Shown here: positions 29,481 through 39,111 of the stretch, in pieces
Layout: each line of letters opens with the position of its first letter
Position numbering within the stretch: the first letter of the stretch is position 1
Origin: Steroidobacteraceae bacterium
GTDB taxonomy: Bacteria; Pseudomonadota; Gammaproteobacteria; Steroidobacterales; Steroidobacteraceae
Reading direction: 5' to 3'
Assembly: GCA_019187185.1 (NCBI GenBank)
Contig: JABAQU010000018.1
Coordinates: forward strand, 27,674 to 91,673
DNA length: 64,000 nucleotides
Translations under genes and position numbers: made by a program
Notes under the pieces: model-generated
The model's database searches: none
What the model was told of the DNA's origin: nothing
The model's input: only the letters and a program-made list of their open reading frames with translations

Positions 29481-30803
29481 TCACGCCCGCGCCGGCTCGT
29501 CGCCTTCCGTGACGAGTTCGCCGAGCGTGCGCTCCTGGCAGCAGCCGCGCCAGGCGTCCTCGAGCGCGCGCGTGAGCCGGTCGACCGGAGGCAGCGACAG
29601 GTCGCGCGCCGGCGCGTGGCCGTTCTTCTGGTTGCGCGCAGCATCGAGGATGTCCTGCAGCCGGATGTGGTTGATGTCGCGACCGGGCAGCAGACGCTCG
29701 TCATCGGTGGCGAGCAGCAGCCCCGCCTGCTCGAGCGTCGCGACGAGCTGCGCCATCGCGATGCCCGGCAGGCCGAGTTCCGCCGACAGCGACGTGACGG
29801 TCCAGTTCGCCACGCCCTCGGCGTGCGAGCGGCCGACGAGGTACATCACCTTGAGCGCGACGCGCTCGACCTCGACGCTCGACAGGCGCAGCTCGCGCAG
29901 CCCGATGCGCAGGTATTCGGGGCACTGCACGTAGAACGAGACCTGCGCGCCGATCAGCAGGATCAGCCAGCCGAAGTAGGTCCACAGCAGCGTCGCGATG
30001 ATGATCGCGAGGCCCGCATAGACGATAGTGAGGCGCGACGAGTAGACGACGAACGCCGTGAAGATCGTGCCGACCGCCGCCCACAGCACGCCGCCCGCGA
30101 TGCCGCCGATCAGCGCCGGCTTCCAGCGCACGCGCGTGTTCGGCACGAACATGTAGATGAGCATGAAGATGGCGGTGACCATCACGTAGGGTTCGAGGCT
30201 CGTCGTGAACGCGAACAGGCGGCTGAGCCACGGCAGCTGCGCGATCGCCTGCCACGGTTCGCTGCGCATCGTGCGGTGCGCGAGCCCGAGGAACGCGACG
30301 AGCAGCAGCGGCCCGACGATCAGCAGGCTCACGTACTCCGTGATGCGGCGCGCGAAGCTGCGCGGCTGCTCGACATGCCAGACGTAGTTGAAGCTGTCCT
30401 CGACCTTCTTGATCGTGCCGAGCAGGGTCCACAGCAGCAGCGCGAAACCGACCGAGCCCACGAGGCCCGTGCTCACGTTGTCGGCGAACTGCATGATCCG
30501 CGCGGTGATCTCGGAGGCGGCGGCGCCGACCGGGCGGAAGAATTCGTAGATGATCGGCTCGAGGTCGCGATGCGCGCCGAAGCCCTTCAGGATCGCGAAG
30601 CTGAAGGCGATCAGCGGCACGATCGACAGGAAGGTCGCGTAGACGAGACCCATCGCGCGCAGGTTGAGCTGCCCCTGCGAAAGGTCGCGCAGCACGGCAT
30701 ACGGATAGCGCAGCACGCGCAGCAACCAGCCGACGGGGCGCGGGCTCAGCGACAGCGGGCCGAACAGCCAGCGGTCGAGGAAGTTCCAGACACGCACCCA
30801 CAT
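29481..30803 (-). CDS. YihY/BrkB-family membrane protein
   Basis: This 440-residue inner-membrane protein has six predicted helices between residues 50 and 292, including LVYATFLSIVPLIAF near the start and the family-typical IVYAGLAIIIATLLWTYFGW near the end. A cytoplasmic C-terminal region of about 140 residues looks like a winged helix (VTSLSAELGLPGIAMAQLV). Family members were once called ribonuclease BN, which is no longer accepted; transport or envelope roles are suspected. It is convergent with the DUF6882-like gene. Confidence 0.9.
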   Translation of the reverse strand: MWVRVWNFLDRWLFGPLSLSPRPVGWLLRVLRYPYAVLRDLSQGQLNLRAMGLVYATFLSIVPLIAFSFAILKGFGAHRDLEPIIYEFFRPVGAAASEITARIMQFADNVSTGLVGSVGFALLLWTLLGTIKKVEDSFNYVWHVEQPRSFARRITEYVSLLIVGPLLLVAFLGLAHRTMRSEPWQAIAQLPWLSRLFAFTTSLEPYVMVTAIFMLIYMFVPNTRVRWKPALIGGIAGGVLWAAVGTIFTAFVVYSSRLTIVYAGLAIIIATLLWTYFGWLILLIGAQVSFYVQCPEYLRIGLRELRLSSVEVERVALKVMYLVGRSHAEGVANWTVTSLSAELGLPGIAMAQLVATLEQAGLLLATDDERLLPGRDINHIRLQDILDAARNQKNGHAPARDLSLPPVDRLTRALEDAWRGCCQERTLGELVTEGDEPARA

Positions 30804-30859
30804 GCGCGGACAGCGTACAGCGAATGGCGGGCGGCGAACAGCCGCAGTGCGCAGGCGAG

Positions 30860-30878
30860 AGCGCGTCGCGAACGCGCT
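30860..30878 (-). terminator. Hairpin just after purC
   Basis: A seven-base stem (AGCGCGT with ACGCGCT) and a five-base loop lie six bases beyond the purC stop. There is no U-run, so it is a weak terminator candidate. Confidence 0.35.
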
Positions 30879-30884
30879 GTCTGC

Positions 30885-31784
30885 TCAGCGAGTCGCGGGG
30901 CCGGTGATGCGGGCGAGCGCCTCGCGGTACTTTTCGCTGGTGCGCGCGATGATGTCGGCCGGCAGGCGCGGTGCGGGCGGCTTCTTGTCCCAGTGGATCG
31001 ACTCGAGATAGTCGCGCACGAACTGCTTGTCGAAGCTCGGCGGACTCGTGCCGGCGCGCCAGGTGTCGGCCGGCCAGAAGCGCGACGAATCGGGTGTCAG
31101 CGCTTCGTCGATCAGGTGGATGCGGCCCGTATCGTCGAGGCCGAATTCGAACTTGGTGTCGGCGATGATGAGGCCGCGCGCCGCCGCGTGCTCCGAGGCA
31201 AAGCGGTACAGCGCGATGGCGATGTCGCGCACGCGTGCGGCGATGTCGCCGCCGACGAGCGCGGCAGCTTCGTCGAACGAAATGTTGACATCGTGCGCAC
31301 CGGCTTCTGCCTTGGTGGCGGGCGTGAAGATCGGCGCGGGCAGCGGTGCGGCGAGCTCGAGACCCCGCGGCAGTTCGATGCCGCACACGCTGCCGCTCGC
31401 GCAGTAATCCTTCCAGCCCGAGCCGATCAGGTAGCCCCGTACCACCGCCTCGATCGGCAGTGCGCGCAGGCGGCGGACGATCGCCGCGCGACCGTCGACG
31501 AGCGCGAAGTCTTCCGGGTCGGTCACGACGTCGCGGACTTTGCGGCCGGTGAGATGGTTCGGCACGATGTGTGCGGTGCGCGCGAACCAGAAGTCGGCGA
31601 TCTGGTTCAGCACCCGGCCCTTCCACGGGATCGGGTCGGGCAGGACCACGTCGAATGCCGACAGGCGATCGGTCGTCACGATCAGCATCGTGCTGCCGTC
31701 GATCGCGTAGAGGTCGCGGACCTTGCCGCTGTGGATCTTCGTGAGGCCCTTGAGGGCGGTCGTGTGGACGGTGGGCGGTGTCAT
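30885..31784 (-). CDS. purC: SAICAR synthase
   Basis: This 299-residue enzyme joins aspartate to CAIR in purine synthesis. The N-terminal HSGKVRDLYAI and DRLSAFDVVL, the central EAVVRGYLIGSGWKDY and the segment ADTKFEFGLD are diagnostic. The protein is of the longer type, near 300 residues, also found in yeast, rather than the 237-residue E. coli type. It is separate from purK-purE. Confidence 0.97.
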   Translation of the reverse strand: MTPPTVHTTALKGLTKIHSGKVRDLYAIDGSTMLIVTTDRLSAFDVVLPDPIPWKGRVLNQIADFWFARTAHIVPNHLTGRKVRDVVTDPEDFALVDGRAAIVRRLRALPIEAVVRGYLIGSGWKDYCASGSVCGIELPRGLELAAPLPAPIFTPATKAEAGAHDVNISFDEAAALVGGDIAARVRDIAIALYRFASEHAAARGLIIADTKFEFGLDDTGRIHLIDEALTPDSSRFWPADTWRAGTSPPSFDKQFVRDYLESIHWDKKPPAPRLPADIIARTSEKYREALARITGPATR

Positions 31785-31864
31785 GTTCGGATGCGGGCGC
31801 GGGGCCAGGCATCTTGACGTCCCGTGCGCGATCCGGTCAAGGATCGTGTAACGTTGCCGCTTCC

Positions 31865-32644
31865 ATGACGACGCGCTGGTCCGGCAAGATCATCGGGGGA
31901 CTGATCGGTCTCTTTGCGGGCGGTCCGTTCGGCGCCGCCATCGGCGCGGTGCTCGGCCACCAGTACGACCAGAACACGCGCCCGGCCGGCGCGGTGGGCC
32001 GCAATTTCGGCGCGCATTTCTTCAGCGCGACGTTCGAGGTGATGGGGCACATCGCCAAGGCCGACGGGCGCGTGTCGGAGCGCGAGATCGCGGCCGCACG
32101 CGCGGTGATGGCGGCGCTGCGACTCGACGAGCCGAGCGTGCACGCAGCCATCGCGTGCTTTCGGCGCGGCAAGCAACCGGACTTCGACTACGCGGGGACG
32201 ATCCACTCGCTGCGCGCCGTCTGTGCCGGCCGGCCGGACCTGCTGCGCATCTTTTTCGAGATCCAGATGCGCGCCGCTCTCGACGGCACCGACCTCGCGC
32301 CGCCGACGCGCGATCATGTCCGGCGGCTCGCGCAGTCGCTCGGCATTTCGGCCCCCGAGTTTGCGCACATCGAGGCCGCCCTGCGCTCCGGCGGCAGGCC
32401 GGGGGCGAGGCCCGCGGCACCCGGGCTCTCGCTCGAAGAGGCCTACTCGGTGCTCGAAGTCGGCGCCGGCGCGACCGACGCGGAGGTCACGAAGGCCTAT
32501 CGGCGCCAGCTCTCGCGCCATCACCCGGACAAGCTGAAGGCGAACGGGCTGCCCGATTCGATGATCGAGCACGCCAAGGAGCGCACCCAGCAGATCATTC
32601 TTGCGTGGGAACGCGTGCGTGCGGCGCGCGGTATCCGTAGCTAG
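31865..32644 (+). CDS. djlA: DjlA-like co-chaperone (TerB and J domains)
   Basis: This 259-residue protein has a Gly-rich membrane-associating helix at residues 8-32 ([24 protein letters not shown]). A TerB-like helical domain follows ([16 protein letters not shown]), then a C-terminal J domain with the HPD motif (RHHPDKL). DjlA stimulates DnaK near the inner membrane and is linked to envelope stress signalling. The domain order and length match the family. Confidence 0.9.
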   Translation: MTTRWSGKIIGGLIGLFAGGPFGAAIGAVLGHQYDQNTRPAGAVGRNFGAHFFSATFEVMGHIAKADGRVSEREIAAARAVMAALRLDEPSVHAAIACFRRGKQPDFDYAGTIHSLRAVCAGRPDLLRIFFEIQMRAALDGTDLAPPTRDHVRRLAQSLGISAPEFAHIEAALRSGGRPGARPAAPGLSLEEAYSVLEVGAGATDAEVTKAYRRQLSRHHPDKLKANGLPDSMIEHAKERTQQIILAWERVRAARGIRS

Positions 32645-32650
32645 TAGACT
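32645..32650 (+). promoter_or_regulatory. Candidate -10 element for rpe
   Basis: TAGACT lies eight bases before the rpe ATG, in the 14-base gap after djlA. Four of six bases match. No Shine-Dalgarno is present, so a very short or absent leader is possible. Confidence 0.35.
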
Positions 32651-32658
32651 GCACGGCC

Positions 32659-33333
32659 ATGCGCCAGACACCGTGGATCGCCCCCTCGATACTGTCCGCC
32701 GACTTCGCACGGCTCGGCGACGAGGTCAATGCCGTGCTGGCCGCCGGCGCGGACATCGTCCACTTCGACGTGATGGACAACCACTACGTGCCGAACCTCA
32801 CGATCGGCCCGCTGGTCTGCGAGGCGCTGCGCCGCTTCGGCGTCACGGCTCCGATCGACGTGCACCTGATGGTGGAGCCCGTCGACCGCATCGTGCCGGA
32901 TTTCGCCAAGGCGGGTGCCAGCTACATCAGCTTTCACCCGGAAGCGACCGCGCATGTCGACCGCACGATCGGTCTCATCCGCGAGTGCGGCGCCCGGCCG
33001 GGCCTCGTGCTGAACCCGGCGACACCGCTCGACTGGCTCGATTACACGCTCGACAAGCTCGACCTCGTGCTGCTGATGTCGGTGAATCCGGGGTTTGCGG
33101 GCCAGAGCTTCATTCCGTCCGCGCTCGACAAGCTCGCCGAGGTGCGCCGGCGCATCGATGCCTCGGGGCGCGACGTGCGGCTCGAGATCGACGGCGGCGT
33201 GAAGGTCGACAACATCGGCGCCATCGCAAAGGCCGGAGCCGACACCTTCGTTGCGGGCTCGGCGATTTTCGGCGCCAGGGATTACCGCGCGACCATCGCG
33301 GCGATGCGCCGCGAGATCGCCGCACACGGCTGA
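32659..33333 (+). CDS. rpe: Ribulose-phosphate 3-epimerase
   Basis: This TIM-barrel epimerase of 224 residues interconverts ribulose 5-phosphate and xylulose 5-phosphate in the pentose phosphate pathway. [25 protein letters not shown] with the metal-binding His and Asp, VHLMVEP and the phosphate loop IDGGVK are all intact. Its partner enzyme RpiA is encoded at 38328. Confidence 0.98.
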   Translation: MRQTPWIAPSILSADFARLGDEVNAVLAAGADIVHFDVMDNHYVPNLTIGPLVCEALRRFGVTAPIDVHLMVEPVDRIVPDFAKAGASYISFHPEATAHVDRTIGLIRECGARPGLVLNPATPLDWLDYTLDKLDLVLLMSVNPGFAGQSFIPSALDKLAEVRRRIDASGRDVRLEIDGGVKVDNIGAIAKAGADTFVAGSAIFGARDYRATIAAMRREIAAHG

Positions 33334-33356
33334 GCCCGCTGCGCCGGGGAGGGCGT

Positions 33357-35042
33357 ATGGCATCGCGCTACCGCGCGCTCGCGGTGTATTCGTTGCTGCT
33401 CGCGATGGTCGCAGGCACGTGGCTCGCCATGGGCCTCGCCGCCGAGCCCGCGTTCCCCTCGCCGTGGGTCGCAGCCGTCGCGATCGGTGTCCTGCTCCTC
33501 ATCTGGAGATTCGGCGTGCCGGTGCCGCGCATCGGCCTCGCCTCGATGGAGCGTGTGCCCCAAGTCGCGCTGATCCTCGTCCTGAGCGCGCCGGTCGCGG
33601 CCGCGCTGTGCGGCGCCGCGGCCTTCCTTTGGCCGCTGATCAGCCGCAGCTACAGCCACGGCTCGCCACGGGCGGCGGTCCTGCGCGCCGTGCACAACGG
33701 CGCGATGGACACGCTGATGATCCTCGCCGCGAGTGCCGCGTACCAGGCGCTCGGTGGCCGCCATCCGCTCGGCCCGCCGACGCTCGCCGACCTCGTGCCG
33801 CTCTTCGCGATGGCCATCGTCGCGCAGGCAGTCAACGTGGTGCTGCTCGCGACCTGGTTTCGCCTCGACAATCGCGACGTGCGGCGGATCATCAAGCCGG
33901 TCTATTCGCTGATCGACTTCATGTTCGTGCCGGCCGGCGTACTGGCGGCGGTGCTGTACACGACGGCAGAACCCGTGACCCTGGCGCTCTTCATCGTCGT
34001 GATGGCCGTGTTCGTGCTGAGCTTCGGCGGCATCGCCGGTTCCCTCGCCGCCGCCGATGCCGATCCGACTCCGCTCGATGACATCGGCGAGCGCATCCTC
34101 GCCGAGGCGCGCGGGCTCTTCCGGTTCGACGAGTTTGCGCTCGTGCTCGTCGATCACGAGCAGCGCACGCTCGACCAGCGCGTCGGCGAGCGTCGCGGCG
34201 AGCGCCTGCCGCCGCGCGTCCTGCCGATCGACACGGGCCTGTGCGGCTGGGTCGTCGGCGAAGGGCAGGCGCTCCTGATCGAGCAATGGGCGCGCGCGCC
34301 CGCCGCGCTGCGCGAACGCGCGGAGGCCGCCGACACGTCGGCCGGTTCGCTGATCATCACGCCGCTGCTCGACGGCAACCGCGTCAGCGGACTGCTCTGT
34401 GTGCGCCACGATCGCCCGGGCGCCTACACGGACGCCGACCTGCACCTGATGCGGGGACTCGCGAGCCGCTTTGCGCCGGCGATCGCGGGCGTGGGTGCGA
34501 CACTGCACCGCGAGCAGCTGATCACGGCGCTTGGGGTGCGCAGCCGGGAGTTCGAGCGGGAGGCGCAGGAGGACCCGCTCACCGGGATCGCGAACCGCCG
34601 CGCGTTCAGCCGGCGCCTCGCTGCGGAAATGGAGCTATCGCGCGTCAGCGGACGGCCGCTCGCGCTCGCCGTCGCCGACCTCGATCACTTCAAGCGCATC
34701 AACGATGCGCTCGGACACCTGGTCGGCGACGAGGTGCTGCGCCGCTGCGCCGCGCTGATGCGCGAACAGCTGCGGCCCGCCGATCTTCCGGCGCGCACGG
34801 GCGGGGAGGAATTCGCGATCATCCTGCCGGGCATGGAGCAGGGCGAGGCGCTCGCACTGTGCGAACGCCTGCGACATTCGATCGAGAACCACGACTGGCG
34901 GCGCCTGCACCCCGATCTCGCGGTCACGCTGAGCATCGGGGTCACGCAGTGGAACGGCACCGCAGGTGCCGACGAGCTGATGCACGCGGCCGATACGCGC
35001 CTCTACAGCGCCAAGCATGCGGGCCGCAATCGGGTGGCCTGA
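33357..35042 (+). CDS. Membrane-anchored diguanylate cyclase with GAF domain
   Basis: This 561-residue protein starts with about seven hydrophobic helices (residues 8-230), then a GAF-like domain (about 240-390, with DTGLCGWVVGEGQALLI), then a GGDEF domain. The active-site motif is GGEEF, and an RPAD five residues before it matches the RxxD inhibitory site, so it probably makes cyclic di-GMP under product control. The signal sensed is unknown. GGGGAGGG precedes the ATG. It follows rpe by 23 bases. Confidence 0.92.
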   Translation: MASRYRALAVYSLLLAMVAGTWLAMGLAAEPAFPSPWVAAVAIGVLLLIWRFGVPVPRIGLASMERVPQVALILVLSAPVAAALCGAAAFLWPLISRSYSHGSPRAAVLRAVHNGAMDTLMILAASAAYQALGGRHPLGPPTLADLVPLFAMAIVAQAVNVVLLATWFRLDNRDVRRIIKPVYSLIDFMFVPAGVLAAVLYTTAEPVTLALFIVVMAVFVLSFGGIAGSLAAADADPTPLDDIGERILAEARGLFRFDEFALVLVDHEQRTLDQRVGERRGERLPPRVLPIDTGLCGWVVGEGQALLIEQWARAPAALRERAEAADTSAGSLIITPLLDGNRVSGLLCVRHDRPGAYTDADLHLMRGLASRFAPAIAGVGATLHREQLITALGVRSREFEREAQEDPLTGIANRRAFSRRLAAEMELSRVSGRPLALAVADLDHFKRINDALGHLVGDEVLRRCAALMREQLRPADLPARTGGEEFAIILPGMEQGEALALCERLRHSIENHDWRRLHPDLAVTLSIGVTQWNGTAGADELMHAADTRLYSAKHAGRNRVA

Positions 35043-35078
35043 GCCCGCAGCGCGCCGGCTCGCGCGCCGCGCCGCGGC

Positions 35079-35825
35079 TCATTCGTCGTCGTCGTCCTCA
35101 TCGTCGTCATCGTCATCGATCGGGCGCGCCCTCATCGGCGCGGCGCCGGCCTTGACGGGCACCACGACGGGCCGTGTTTTCATCTTCGGGCGCGCGTTGA
35201 ACACGACGATCGTCTTGCCGGTCGCGCGCAGCAGGCCCTGGTCCTCAAGCACCTTCAGCACGCGGCCCGCCATTTCGCGCGAGCAGCCGACGAGGCGGGA
35301 AAGCTCCTGGCGGCTCACCTTGATCTGCATGCCCTCGGGGTGGGTCATCGCGTCCGGTTCGCCGCAGAGGTCCATGATCGCGTGCGCGACGCGACCGGTG
35401 ACATCGACGAACGCCAGGTCGCCGAGCTTGCGGTTGGTGCGATCGAGACGCGTGGCGAGCTGGGTTGCGAGCTCGAAGACGAGGCCGGGGCTTTCCGCCG
35501 CGATCTGCCGGAAGCGCGGATAGGTCATTTCCGCGAGCTCGCAGGAGTTGCGCGTGCGCACCCAGGCGCTGCGCGTCGGCGTTTCGTGAAACAGGCCCAT
35601 TTCGCCGAAGAACTGTCCCTTGTTGAGGTAGGCGAGCACCATCTCGTTGCCTTCCTCGTCCTCGATCATCACCTCGACCGAGCCGCCGATGATGTAGTAC
35701 AGGACATCCGGCAGATCGCCCGCGTGGATGATCACGGTCTTCGACGGCACCGTGCGGATGCGGCAATAGCTCAGGAAGCGATTGATCGCGGGAATGTCAC
35801 TCAGCGGCTTGGCGTTTTCTTCCAT
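35079..35825 (-). CDS. crp: CRP-type cAMP-responsive regulator with acidic tail
   Basis: This 248-residue regulator aligns closely with Crp/Vfr. The cAMP pocket has GEMGLF and RSAWVR, where Arg85 and Ser86 match the ligand-binding pair of E. coli Crp. The helix-turn-helix at residues 171-191 has SREMAGR, keeping the Arg, Glu and Arg that read the TGTGA half-site. Residues 213-248 are an added tail that ends in twelve consecutive Asp/Glu. E. coli Crp is about 210 residues, so the tail is extra. GGGGGGA precedes the ATG. The gene lies downstream of coq7 on the same strand. Confidence 0.93.
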   Translation of the reverse strand: MEENAKPLSDIPAINRFLSYCRIRTVPSKTVIIHAGDLPDVLYYIIGGSVEVMIEDEEGNEMVLAYLNKGQFFGEMGLFHETPTRSAWVRTRNSCELAEMTYPRFRQIAAESPGLVFELATQLATRLDRTNRKLGDLAFVDVTGRVAHAIMDLCGEPDAMTHPEGMQIKVSRQELSRLVGCSREMAGRVLKVLEDQGLLRATGKTIVVFNARPKMKTRPVVVPVKAGAAPMRARPIDDDDDDEDDDDE

Positions 35826-35908
35826 GTTTCCCCCCGGGCGCGGTGCCCGCCGCAGGCTTTGTATTACATATCCCGGTTTCGCCGCAAGCGCCGCGGCGGC
35901 AGCGGGCG

Positions 35909-36547
35909 TCAGATCCAGTAGGCGGTGCGCGTCATCACGCGCGACACGCGTCGCATGACGGCGCGCACCGGCGCGGGTAATTCGATGCCACCTTCGCGCA
36001 GTGCGCGCGCGCCGTGGCGCACTTCGTCGGCACGCATCGCTTCGAGGATCGCGCGGCTGCGCGTGTCGTTCGCGGGCAGGCGTTCGAGATGATCGGTGAG
36101 ATGCGATTCGACCTGCCGCTCGGTCTCCGCGACGAAGCCGAGGCTCACCCGATCGCTCACCGCAGCGGCCGCGGCGCCGATCGCGAACGAGCCGGCGTAC
36201 CACAGCGGGTTCAGCAGACTCGGGCGCGACTCGAGTTCACCGAGGCGCTGCTCGCACCACGCGAGGTGATCGGCTTCCTCGCGCGCGGCCTCGAGCAGCC
36301 AGTCGCGCGTCGCCGCATCGCGTGCGACGAGCGCCTGCCCGTGGTAGAGCGCCTGCGCCGCGATTTCGCCCGCATGATTGACACGCATCAGCCGCCCGGC
36401 GAGCGCCCGATCCTCCGGGGCATCATCGACCGGGGGGCCATCGGCGGCCGCGGGCAGGGGGCGGGAGGGCTCGCGGCTCGCAAAAAGGGAGCGCAGGGCG
36501 CGGTCGGCGGCGGACAGCAGGGTGTCCAGGGGGGTTGCAGGCGTCAT
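35909..36547 (-). CDS. coq7: Demethoxyubiquinone hydroxylase
   Basis: This 212-residue di-iron monooxygenase carries out the C6 hydroxylation step in ubiquinone synthesis, replacing UbiF in many bacteria. Two iron-binding repeats can be seen: [17 protein letters not shown] with [10 protein letters not shown], and a later E-x-H pair in [10 protein letters not shown]. The start at 36547 gives MTPATPLD; an ATG at 36559 overlaps the -10 hexamer and is less likely. Two FAD hydroxylases of the same pathway are encoded at 43156 and 44409. Confidence 0.93.
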   Translation of the reverse strand: MTPATPLDTLLSAADRALRSLFASREPSRPLPAAADGPPVDDAPEDRALAGRLMRVNHAGEIAAQALYHGQALVARDAATRDWLLEAAREEADHLAWCEQRLGELESRPSLLNPLWYAGSFAIGAAAAAVSDRVSLGFVAETERQVESHLTDHLERLPANDTRSRAILEAMRADEVRHGARALREGGIELPAPVRAVMRRVSRVMTRTAYWI

Positions 36548-36557
36548 TCCGGGCGCC

Positions 36558-36563
36558 ATTATA
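36558..36563 (-). promoter_or_regulatory. Consensus -10 for coq7
   Basis: TATAAT on the minus strand ends ten bases before the coq7 ATG. It is a perfect hexamer in an otherwise G+C-rich region, but no matching -35 is seen. Confidence 0.5.
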
Positions 36564-36594
36564 AGGAGCCCGCAGGGGGCCGCCTGCGGCCGTT

Positions 36595-36623
36595 TTGCAA
36601 ACCGGGGACCGCTTGAGTACACT
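36595..36623 (+). promoter_or_regulatory. Promoter of rplM-rpsI
   Basis: TTGCAA (36595-36600) and TACACT (36618-36623) are separated by exactly 17 bases, each matching four of six consensus bases. The predicted start would leave a leader of about 55 bases before rplM. Confidence 0.5.
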
Positions 36624-36625
36624 TT

Positions 36626-36644
36626 CGGGCCTTTTTCGGGCCCG
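36626..36644 (+). promoter_or_regulatory. Hairpin in the rplM leader
   Basis: CGGGCC and GGCCCG pair around a seven-base U-rich loop within the leader of rplM. L13 operons can be autoregulated through leader structures, so this is a candidate, but I cannot match it to a known motif by eye. Confidence 0.35.
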
Positions 36645-36684
36645 CCGGCTCCCCGCCGCGTCCGGGCGCTTGGAGATCCTTGAA

Positions 36685-37113
36685 ATGACTACGGTTTTTG
36701 CCAAGCCTGCGGAGGTCCGCGGCGACTGGTTCCTGATCGACGCCGAGGGCAAGACCCTCGGGCGCCTCGCGACCCAGCTCGCGCATCGCCTGCGGGGCAA
36801 GCACAAGGCCAATTACAGCCCGCACGTCGACATGGGCGATCACCTCGTCGTCGTGAACGCCGAGAAGGTGCGCGTCACCGGGAACAAGCTGGCCGACAAG
36901 ATTTACTACCACCACACGGGCTACATCGGCGGCATCAAGTCGATCGGCCTCGAGAAGCTGCTGAAAGAGCATCCCGAGCGCGTGATCGAGATCGCCGTCA
37001 AGGGCATGCTGCCGAAGAACACCCTCGGCCGGAACATGTTCAGGAAGCTGCACGTGTTCGCGGGCGGCAAGCACCCGCACGCCGCGCAGCAGCCGAAGCC
37101 GCTCGAGATCTGA
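36685..37113 (+). CDS. rplM: 50S ribosomal protein L13
   Basis: This 142-residue ribosomal protein has the same length as E. coli L13. [32 protein letters not shown] and YHHTGYIGG are diagnostic, as is the ending QQPKPLEI. The ATG has GGAG at a suitable distance; longer in-frame extensions upstream overlap the promoter and are rejected. It is followed by rpsI after 11 bases. Confidence 0.99.
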   Translation: MTTVFAKPAEVRGDWFLIDAEGKTLGRLATQLAHRLRGKHKANYSPHVDMGDHLVVVNAEKVRVTGNKLADKIYYHHTGYIGGIKSIGLEKLLKEHPERVIEIAVKGMLPKNTLGRNMFRKLHVFAGGKHPHAAQQPKPLEI

Positions 37114-37124
37114 GGAAGCCACGA

Positions 37125-37517
37125 ATGCCCGCCACGCAGAATTACGGCACCGGCCGCCGCAAGACCGCCACCGCCCGCGTCTACCTGAAACCCGGCACCG
37201 GCCGCATCACCGTCAACGCGCGCCCGGTCGACGAGTTCTTCGGCCGCGAGACCGGCCGCATGATCGTGCGCCAGCCGCTCGAAGTCGTGCAGATGACGAA
37301 CCGCTTCGATGTCCAGGCGCACGTGTCGGGCGGCGGCATCACCGGCCAGGCAGGCGCGATCCGCCACGGCATCACGCGCGCGCTGATCGAATACGATGAG
37401 ACGCTGCGCAAGCCGCTGCGCGCCGCCGGGTTCGTCACGCGCGATGCGCGCGAGGTCGAGCGCAAGAAGGTCGGTCGCCGCAAGGCCCGTCGCGGACCGC
37501 AGTACTCGAAGCGCTAA
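37125..37517 (+). CDS. rpsI: 30S ribosomal protein S9
   Basis: This 130-residue protein matches E. coli S9 in length. [20 protein letters not shown] begins the family pattern, and the tail [11 protein letters not shown], which reaches the P-site tRNA, is intact. AGGAAG precedes the ATG. It forms the universal rplM-rpsI pair. Confidence 0.99.
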   Translation: MPATQNYGTGRRKTATARVYLKPGTGRITVNARPVDEFFGRETGRMIVRQPLEVVQMTNRFDVQAHVSGGGITGQAGAIRHGITRALIEYDETLRKPLRAAGFVTRDAREVERKKVGRRKARRGPQYSKR

Positions 37518-37538
37518 GCGTCGCTGCGCTACCGATCT

Positions 37539-37612
37539 TGGGGGATCGTCTAGCGGTAGGACAACGGACTCTGACTCCGTTTACCTAGGTTCGAATCCTA
37601 GTCCCCCAGCCA
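37539..37612 (+). tRNA. tRNA-Gln (anticodon CTG)
   Basis: The acceptor stem TGGGGGA pairs with TCCCCCA. The anticodon stem ACGGA/TCCGT encloses the loop CTCTGAC, giving anticodon CTG for codon CAG. The T stem is CTAGG/CCTAG with TTCGAAT. The discriminator is G and CCA is encoded (37610-37612). It lies 21 bases after rpsI. Confidence 0.95.
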
Positions 37613-37618
37613 ATGCAG

Positions 37619-37645
37619 AGGGCCCGTCGCGAGACGGGCCCTTTG
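37619..37645 (+). terminator. Rho-independent terminator after tRNA-Gln
   Basis: GGGCCCGTC pairs perfectly with GACGGGCCC around a GCGA tetraloop, followed by TTTG. It ends the rplM-rpsI-tRNA region. Confidence 0.82.
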
Positions 37646-37698
37646 TCGTTATATTCGCTCCGGGTGCTGCCTGCCCCGCACAGGATTCAGGAGTGACC

Positions 37699-38295
37699 AT
37701 GAATTCGATTGCCATCACCCGCCGGGTCGCATCAATCGCATTGTTCACGCTCGTTGCAGGCTGCGCCTCCGGGCCCGAGGTGCGCGTCACCGCCGATCCG
37801 GCCGCCAACCTCGCCGCGTACCACACGTTCAACTATGTCACGCCGCTAGGCACCGATCGCGAGGGCTATGAGTCGATCGTGTCCACGGCGCTGAAGGAGG
37901 CGACCACGGCGGAACTGACGCGCCGCGGCTACCGGGTCGCGGACTCACCCGACTTCCTCGTCAACTTCGGCGCCCGCCTCGACGACAGGTTGCGGGTCAC
38001 GAAGGTGCCGGTGGCCGGCCCTCCGCTCGGCTATTACTTCTACCGTCGCGGGTTCTATGACCCGTGGTACGGCTACAACGATGTCGACGTCGACCAGTAC
38101 ACCGAGGGCACCGTGAACATCGACATCGTCGACGCGGCCGCGAAGCGCCTCGTGTGGGAAAGCATCGCGGTGGGTCGCGTCACCGAGAGGATGAGGAACG
38201 ATCTGCCCGGTGCGATACGCAAGGTCGTGCCTCAGATGCTCGCAACCTTCCCATCGGCCGGCGGCGGCGCTGCACCCGAGCCGCCTGCGCGATAG
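37699..38295 (+). CDS. DUF4136-family lipoprotein
   Basis: This 198-residue protein has a lipoprotein signal ending in VAGC. The mature part shows the DUF4136 pattern: a TFNYVTP strand early, repeated short strands, a Tyr/Gly/Phe-rich segment (GYYFYRRGFYDPWYGY) and the C-terminal LVWESIAVGRV. Function is unknown; such proteins are envelope lipoproteins. CAGGAG precedes the ATG. A TATATT hexamer at 37650 could be its -10. Confidence 0.85.
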   Translation: MNSIAITRRVASIALFTLVAGCASGPEVRVTADPAANLAAYHTFNYVTPLGTDREGYESIVSTALKEATTAELTRRGYRVADSPDFLVNFGARLDDRLRVTKVPVAGPPLGYYFYRRGFYDPWYGYNDVDVDQYTEGTVNIDIVDAAAKRLVWESIAVGRVTERMRNDLPGAIRKVVPQMLATFPSAGGGAAPEPPAR

Positions 38296-38327
38296 GTCAC
38301 GCACGGTGGTGCGGCCCTGGGGTGTCG

Positions 38328-38984
38328 TCAGATGACGGTGACCCCATTGCCGCTGCCGACGATCAGCAGGTCGGCAGGTCGCTGCGCGAAGAGGCCGACG
38401 GTGACGACGCCCGCGATCTGGTTCAGGTCGCGTTCGAGGCTCGGGGGATCCAGGATCTCGAACCCGTGCACGTCGAGGATCTGGTTGCCGTTGTCGGTCA
38501 CGCAGTGCTCGCGCCACACCGGCTGTCCGCCACGGGCGACGATCTCGCGCGCCACATAGGAGCGGGCCATCGGGATCACCTCGATCGGCAGCGGGAAGCG
38601 GCCGAGTACCGGGACGAGCTTGCTGTCGTCCACGATGCAGACGAACTGCTTCGATGCCGCCGCGACGATCTTCTCGCGGGTCAGTGCAGCCCCGCCCCCC
38701 TTGACGAGATAGCGGTCGCGCGTCGCTTCGTCCGCCCCGTCCACGTAGAGATCGAGGGTGCCGGTGTGGTTCAGGTCCATCACCTCGATCCCGAGCGCCT
38801 CGAGGCGGGCGGTCGATGCGCTCGAACTCGAGACCGCGCCACGGATCGCATCACGCATGCGACCGAGGCCGTCGATGAAGAAATTCACGGTCGAGCCGGT
38901 GCCCACCCCGACGATCGACCCGCGCACGACGTGGGCCAGCGCAGCCTCTGCGGCCCTTTGTTTTCCAGCATTTCCTGCACTCAT
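38328..38984 (-). CDS. rpiA: Ribose-5-phosphate isomerase A
   Basis: This 218-residue enzyme interconverts ribose and ribulose 5-phosphates. [22 protein letters not shown] with the catalytic Asp and [11 protein letters not shown] are all diagnostic. The ATG at 38984 was chosen because homologues begin a few residues before the AAEAALAHV helix. It is convergent with the DUF4136 gene. Confidence 0.97.
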   Translation of the reverse strand: MSAGNAGKQRAAEAALAHVVRGSIVGVGTGSTVNFFIDGLGRMRDAIRGAVSSSSASTARLEALGIEVMDLNHTGTLDLYVDGADEATRDRYLVKGGGAALTREKIVAAASKQFVCIVDDSKLVPVLGRFPLPIEVIPMARSYVAREIVARGGQPVWREHCVTDNGNQILDVHGFEILDPPSLERDLNQIAGVVTVGLFAQRPADLLIVGSGNGVTVI

Positions 38985-39017
38985 CGCTGCATCCGCTCCG
39001 CGCTGCCCGCCCCAGAA

Positions 39018-39050
39018 ACGACTGTGCCCGCTTGCGCGGGCACCAGTCGT
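39018..39050. terminator. Long REP-like hairpin between rpiA and the lysine-rich peptide gene
   Basis: A 14-base arm (ACGACTGTGCCCGC) and a 15-base complementary arm with a single bulged base enclose a TTGC loop. It lies downstream of the peptide gene and upstream of rpiA on the minus strand. It could end the short peptide transcript or be a dispersed intergenic palindrome. Confidence 0.55.
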
Positions 39051-39111
39051 GGATCTTTCGAAGCCGGCGAGCGAGGAAGGTCTTTCCACGCTCGCCGAAG
39101 GTGTAAAGGCC

